Origin: an uncultured Blautia sp. | GTDB lineage: Bacteria > Bacillota > Clostridia > Lachnospirales > Lachnospiraceae | DNA: 8,177 nt | Assembly (NCBI GenBank): GCA_900543715.1 | Contig: UQSX01000110.1 | Span: 1 to 8,177, forward strand | Direction of reading: 5' to 3' | Shown: one piece after another, positions 6,498 to 8,177 of the stretch | Numbering within the stretch: position 1 is the stretch's first letter | Layout of the letters: every line of letters starts with the position of its first letter | Position numbers and translations under genes: made by a program | Notes under the pieces: generated by a model | Told to the model about the DNA's origin: nothing | What the model saw: only the letters and a program-made list of their open reading frames with translations | Database searches by the model: none

Positions 6498-6542
6498 CAT
6501 AATAAAAAACAGAAGGCGGAAAACCTTCTGTTTTTTATTATG
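6498..6542. terminator. Bidirectional intrinsic terminator between convergent genes
   Basis: The arms 6498-6516 and 6524-6542 form a perfect 19-pair stem around the 7-base loop CGGAAAA. The core is ACAGAAGG/CCTTCTGT flanked by six A on the left and six T on the right, so it has a T-run in both directions. It begins 10 bases after the 3D gene and ends 10 bases before the stop of the minus-strand gene, serving both. Confidence 0.95.
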
Positions 6543-6551
6543 GAACAGCCT

Positions 6552-7718
6552 TTATGAATTCCTTTTCAGAAGCCGGTTGATTTTTTCTGTAGTGCTTCTG
6601 ACTTTTTCCACGGAAAGATCATGGTTCAGGATATCCATGATGCTGGCCAGATATTTGCTCATATCTGCCTCCAGATAATAGGGTTTTGTTAAAAGCTCCG
6701 GATTCCGGTAGGTGAGATTTGTGGTTATAACACGATGGATGTATCCTTTTTCATAATACTCATCAAATTTATCAAGACCATCGGTGAAAAGCCCGAAGGT
6801 TGTGCAGACGATCACACGTCTGGCCTTCCGGTCCTTCAGTTTTTTTGCCACATCCAGCATACTTTCTCCGGAAGAGATCATATCGTCGATGACTACTACA
6901 TCTTTTCCCTCTACGGAATCTCCCAGAAATTCATGGGCAACGATCGGATTCTTGCCGCCTACAATTGTGGAATAATCCCGGCGTTTGTAGAACATTCCCA
7001 TGTCCACGCCAAGGATATTGGAGAAGTAAACGGCCCTCTGCATAGCTCCTTCGTCAGGGCTGATGATCATCAGATGCTCATTGTCGATTTTGAAATTATC
7101 GATAGAAGCCACCATAGTTTTCAAAAACTGATAAGTAGGCATGAAGTTATCAAAACCAGACAGAGGAATGGCATTCTGCATCCGGGGATCGTGGGCGTCA
7201 AAGGTAATGATATTGGAGACGCCCATCTGTACCAGCTCCTGAAGGGCAAGAGCACAGTCTAAGGATTCCCGCTTGCTTCTTTTATGCTGACGGCTTTCGT
7301 AGAGGAAAGGCATGATCACGTTGATCCTGTGCGCTTTTCCTGCAGCAGTTGCAATGATTCTTTTCAGATCCTGATAGTGGTCATCTGGGGACATGTGGTT
7401 TTCATGGCCGCAGATCTTGTAAGTAAGGCTGTGATTGCATACATCTACCATCACAAACATGTCGGTTCCCCGAATAGACTCGCTGATCACGCCTTTGGCT
7501 TCTCCGGAACCAAAACGGGGGCACTCACAGTCAATGAGAAAGCTGTCTTCCGCATAGCCCCGGAAGTTAAGCCCTGATTGATTGTGGGAATTTAACTCTT
7601 TTCGGAACTGGACCAGGTGAGCGTCTACCTGGGACGCAAGCTGATCACAGCTTTTCAGAGCCGCTATTTTGATAGGGGCCACCGGAATGGATTTTTCCAG
7701 CAAACTGATATTAATCAT
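6552..7718 (-). CDS. prs: Ribose-phosphate pyrophosphokinase (PRPP synthetase), long divergent form
   Basis: PRPP synthetase makes phosphoribosyl pyrophosphate from ribose 5-phosphate and ATP for purine, pyrimidine, histidine, tryptophan and NAD synthesis. This copy has 388 residues, against about 310-320 for the canonical enzyme. Recognisable motifs are the catalytic-loop region YESRQHKRSKRES (140-152), a counterpart of the canonical FxYARQDRK; FDAHDPRMQ (173-181) for the VDLHAxQIQ segment; ISPDEGAMQRA (219-229); and the PRPP loop VVVIDDMISSGESM (274-287). The extra length lies mainly before residue 130 and at the C-terminus. Long forms of this kind are common in Clostridia and carry the same annotation, though activity is less well documented. 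The start is the ATG at 7718 with GGAGG 5 bases upstream; an in-frame TTG at 7730 overlaps that site. Gene and family are clear; full enzyme activity is inferred. Confidence 0.87.
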   Translation of the reverse strand: MINISLLEKSIPVAPIKIAALKSCDQLASQVDAHLVQFRKELNSHNQSGLNFRGYAEDSFLIDCECPRFGSGEAKGVISESIRGTDMFVMVDVCNHSLTYKICGHENHMSPDDHYQDLKRIIATAAGKAHRINVIMPFLYESRQHKRSKRESLDCALALQELVQMGVSNIITFDAHDPRMQNAIPLSGFDNFMPTYQFLKTMVASIDNFKIDNEHLMIISPDEGAMQRAVYFSNILGVDMGMFYKRRDYSTIVGGKNPIVAHEFLGDSVEGKDVVVIDDMISSGESMLDVAKKLKDRKARRVIVCTTFGLFTDGLDKFDEYYEKGYIHRVITTNLTYRNPELLTKPYYLEADMSKYLASIMDILNHDLSVEKVRSTTEKINRLLKRNS

Positions 7719-7753
7719 AAAGACCTCCAATTAAATGCTTATATTATTTTACA

Positions 7754-7767
7754 GGGGAAAAATCCCC
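7754..7767 (-). other. Small hairpin in the prs leader
   Basis: GGGG (7754-7757) and CCCC (7764-7767), with one more A-T pair inside, form a compact 5-pair stem with a four-A loop on the plus strand (four T on the minus strand). On the minus strand it lies 36 bases before the start codon. Nothing else in the roughly 98-base prs leader suggests a known riboswitch. A role in transcript stability is possible but unproven. Confidence 0.35.
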
Positions 7768-7822
7768 ATGATGCAAGAAAAAAACTCATATTTTACTTTT
7801 TCTTTACATCAATACATATTAA

Positions 7823-7852
7823 GTTATAACATTCGACATAATACCCAGTCAA
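7823..7852 (-). promoter_or_regulatory. Promoter of the prs gene
   Basis: On the minus strand, TTGACT (7852-7847) and TATAAC (7828-7823) each match consensus at 5 of 6 positions, with an 18-base spacer. TG two bases before the -10 adds an extended element. Transcription should start near 7816, leaving a leader of about 98 bases. Confidence 0.7.
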
Positions 7853-7862
7853 GGAAAAATTA

Positions 7863-7898
7863 TTGCTTTTTTGCGGCTTTGTTGGTATACTAGCCGCA
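7863..7898 (+). promoter_or_regulatory. Promoter of the DUF512-family gene with an inverted repeat across the -10
   Basis: TTGCTT (7863-7868) and TATACT (7886-7891) have a 17-base spacer and TG at 7883-7884, an extended -10. TGCGGCT (7872-7878) and AGCCGCA (7892-7898) form a perfect 7-base inverted repeat whose 13-base centre contains the -10 box. It could be an operator where a repressor blocks RNA polymerase. No T-run follows on either strand, so it is not a terminator. The rest of the 7719-7947 intergenic stretch, apart from the prs promoter and hairpin, holds nothing I recognise. Confidence 0.6.
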
Positions 7899-7947
7899 GA
7901 GCGGCCGGTATTGAAGGCAGCTGCAAAGGAATATAAGAGAGGTAAAT

Positions 7948-8177
7948 ATGAAAAAATCCAGACATATGATCAGAGAGGTGGAAGAGGGAAGCATTGCCTG
8001 GGAGCTGGAGCTGGAGCCGGGCGATGAGCTGGTTTCCATAAACGGAAAGGCCATTGAAGATGTTTTCGACTACCACTATCTGGTAAATGATGAATATATT
8101 GTGCTGTTGGTAAAGAAACCAAACGGTGAAGAGTGGGAGCTGGAAGTGGAGAAAGAATACGAGGAGGATCTGGGAAT
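7948..8177 (+). CDS. PDZ/DUF512-family protein (putative radical SAM-type Fe-S protein), N-terminal part; 3' partial
   Basis: The first 76 codons are visible, starting at an ATG with AGAGAGG (7936-7942) 5 bases upstream; the frame runs off the window end. The protein begins MKKSRHMIREVEEGSIAWEL. It continues with a PDZ-like core, LEPGDELVSINGKAIEDVFD (22-41), then YHYLVND, a WELEVEKEYEEDLG stretch (65-76) and then the edge. This order (GSIA, PGD, INGK, DVFDY, EKEYEEDLG) is typical of the N-terminus of DUF512-containing proteins of Clostridia. In these, a radical SAM-like region and the DUF512 domain follow. Their biochemical function is not established to my knowledge. In many Clostridia this gene lies just upstream of der (engA), which would be expected past the window. 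The family call rests on the N-terminus alone. Confidence 0.78.
   Translation, partial: MKKSRHMIREVEEGSIAWELELEPGDELVSINGKAIEDVFDYHYLVNDEYIVLLVKKPNGEEWELEVEKEYEEDLG

Noticed and set aside
6735..7262. 175-residue open frame antisense to prs
   Set aside because: It is a shadow of a clearly conserved coding gene, with no ribosome binding site and no recognisable domain.
7803..7808. Single TGTAAA half-site (minus strand) in the prs leader region as a second WalR box
   Set aside because: There is no partner half-site at the required 5-base spacing; a single hexamer occurs easily by chance in AT-rich DNA.
7829..7840. PurR-type CGAA element in the prs promoter spacer
   Set aside because: Only one CGAA half-box is present with no matching inverted partner, so no PurR site can be supported.
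7872..7898. Inverted repeat as an intrinsic terminator
   Set aside because: No T-run follows the stem on either strand, and the loop contains the -10 box of a good promoter.

Overview
This is an ordinary-looking chromosomal housekeeping segment from a Gram-positive anaerobe of the class Clostridia, most likely a member of the Lachnospiraceae. The evidence is the gene order trmD-rplS-lepB-rbgA-rnhB-yraN, the strong AGGAGG-type ribosome binding sites, sigma-A-like promoters, a Firmicutes-type RNase HII with an N-terminal extension, and a long variant PRPP synthetase. I see no tRNA or rRNA, insertion sequence, CRISPR array or phage gene. The genus cannot be fixed from the sequence alone.

Layout. 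(1) Bases 1-1060 hold the 3' part of trmD. Its reading frame does not stop at the end of the methyltransferase. It runs straight into a flavodoxin-like domain and two [4Fe-4S] ferredoxin motifs. (2) A perfect-consensus promoter (1071-1099) and a structured leader drive rplS (ribosomal protein L19), which ends in a strong hairpin with a short T-run. (3) Five closely packed genes follow, 4 to 18 bases apart or overlapping: lepB (signal peptidase I), rbgA (50S assembly GTPase), rnhB (RNase HII), yraN (UPF0102 nuclease-like) and pgeF (YfiH/laccase-domain enzyme). They have no obvious promoter of their own, so they probably depend on read-through from rplS. (4) A separately promoted gene encodes a secreted coiled-coil protein with a C-terminal 3D domain, a probable peptidoglycan hydrolase. 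Upstream of it lies an exact match to the WalR (YycF) operator. (5) A 19-bp perfect-stem bidirectional terminator separates it from the convergent prs-type gene on the minus strand. (6) A 229-bp divergent intergenic region carries a promoter on each strand. It leads into the first 76 codons of a PDZ/DUF512-family protein, which runs off the window.

How the genes fit together. The first two thirds serve translation and envelope upkeep: tRNA m1G37 methylation, L19, 50S maturation, protein export, RNA:DNA hybrid removal and peptidoglycan quality control. The 3D-domain gene connects to cell-wall turnover, and the putative WalR site gives it a plausible regulatory link. The observations most worth following up are the TrmD-flavodoxin-ferredoxin fusion, the WalR-type site, the divergent PRPP synthetase and the leader/terminator arrangement around rplS.
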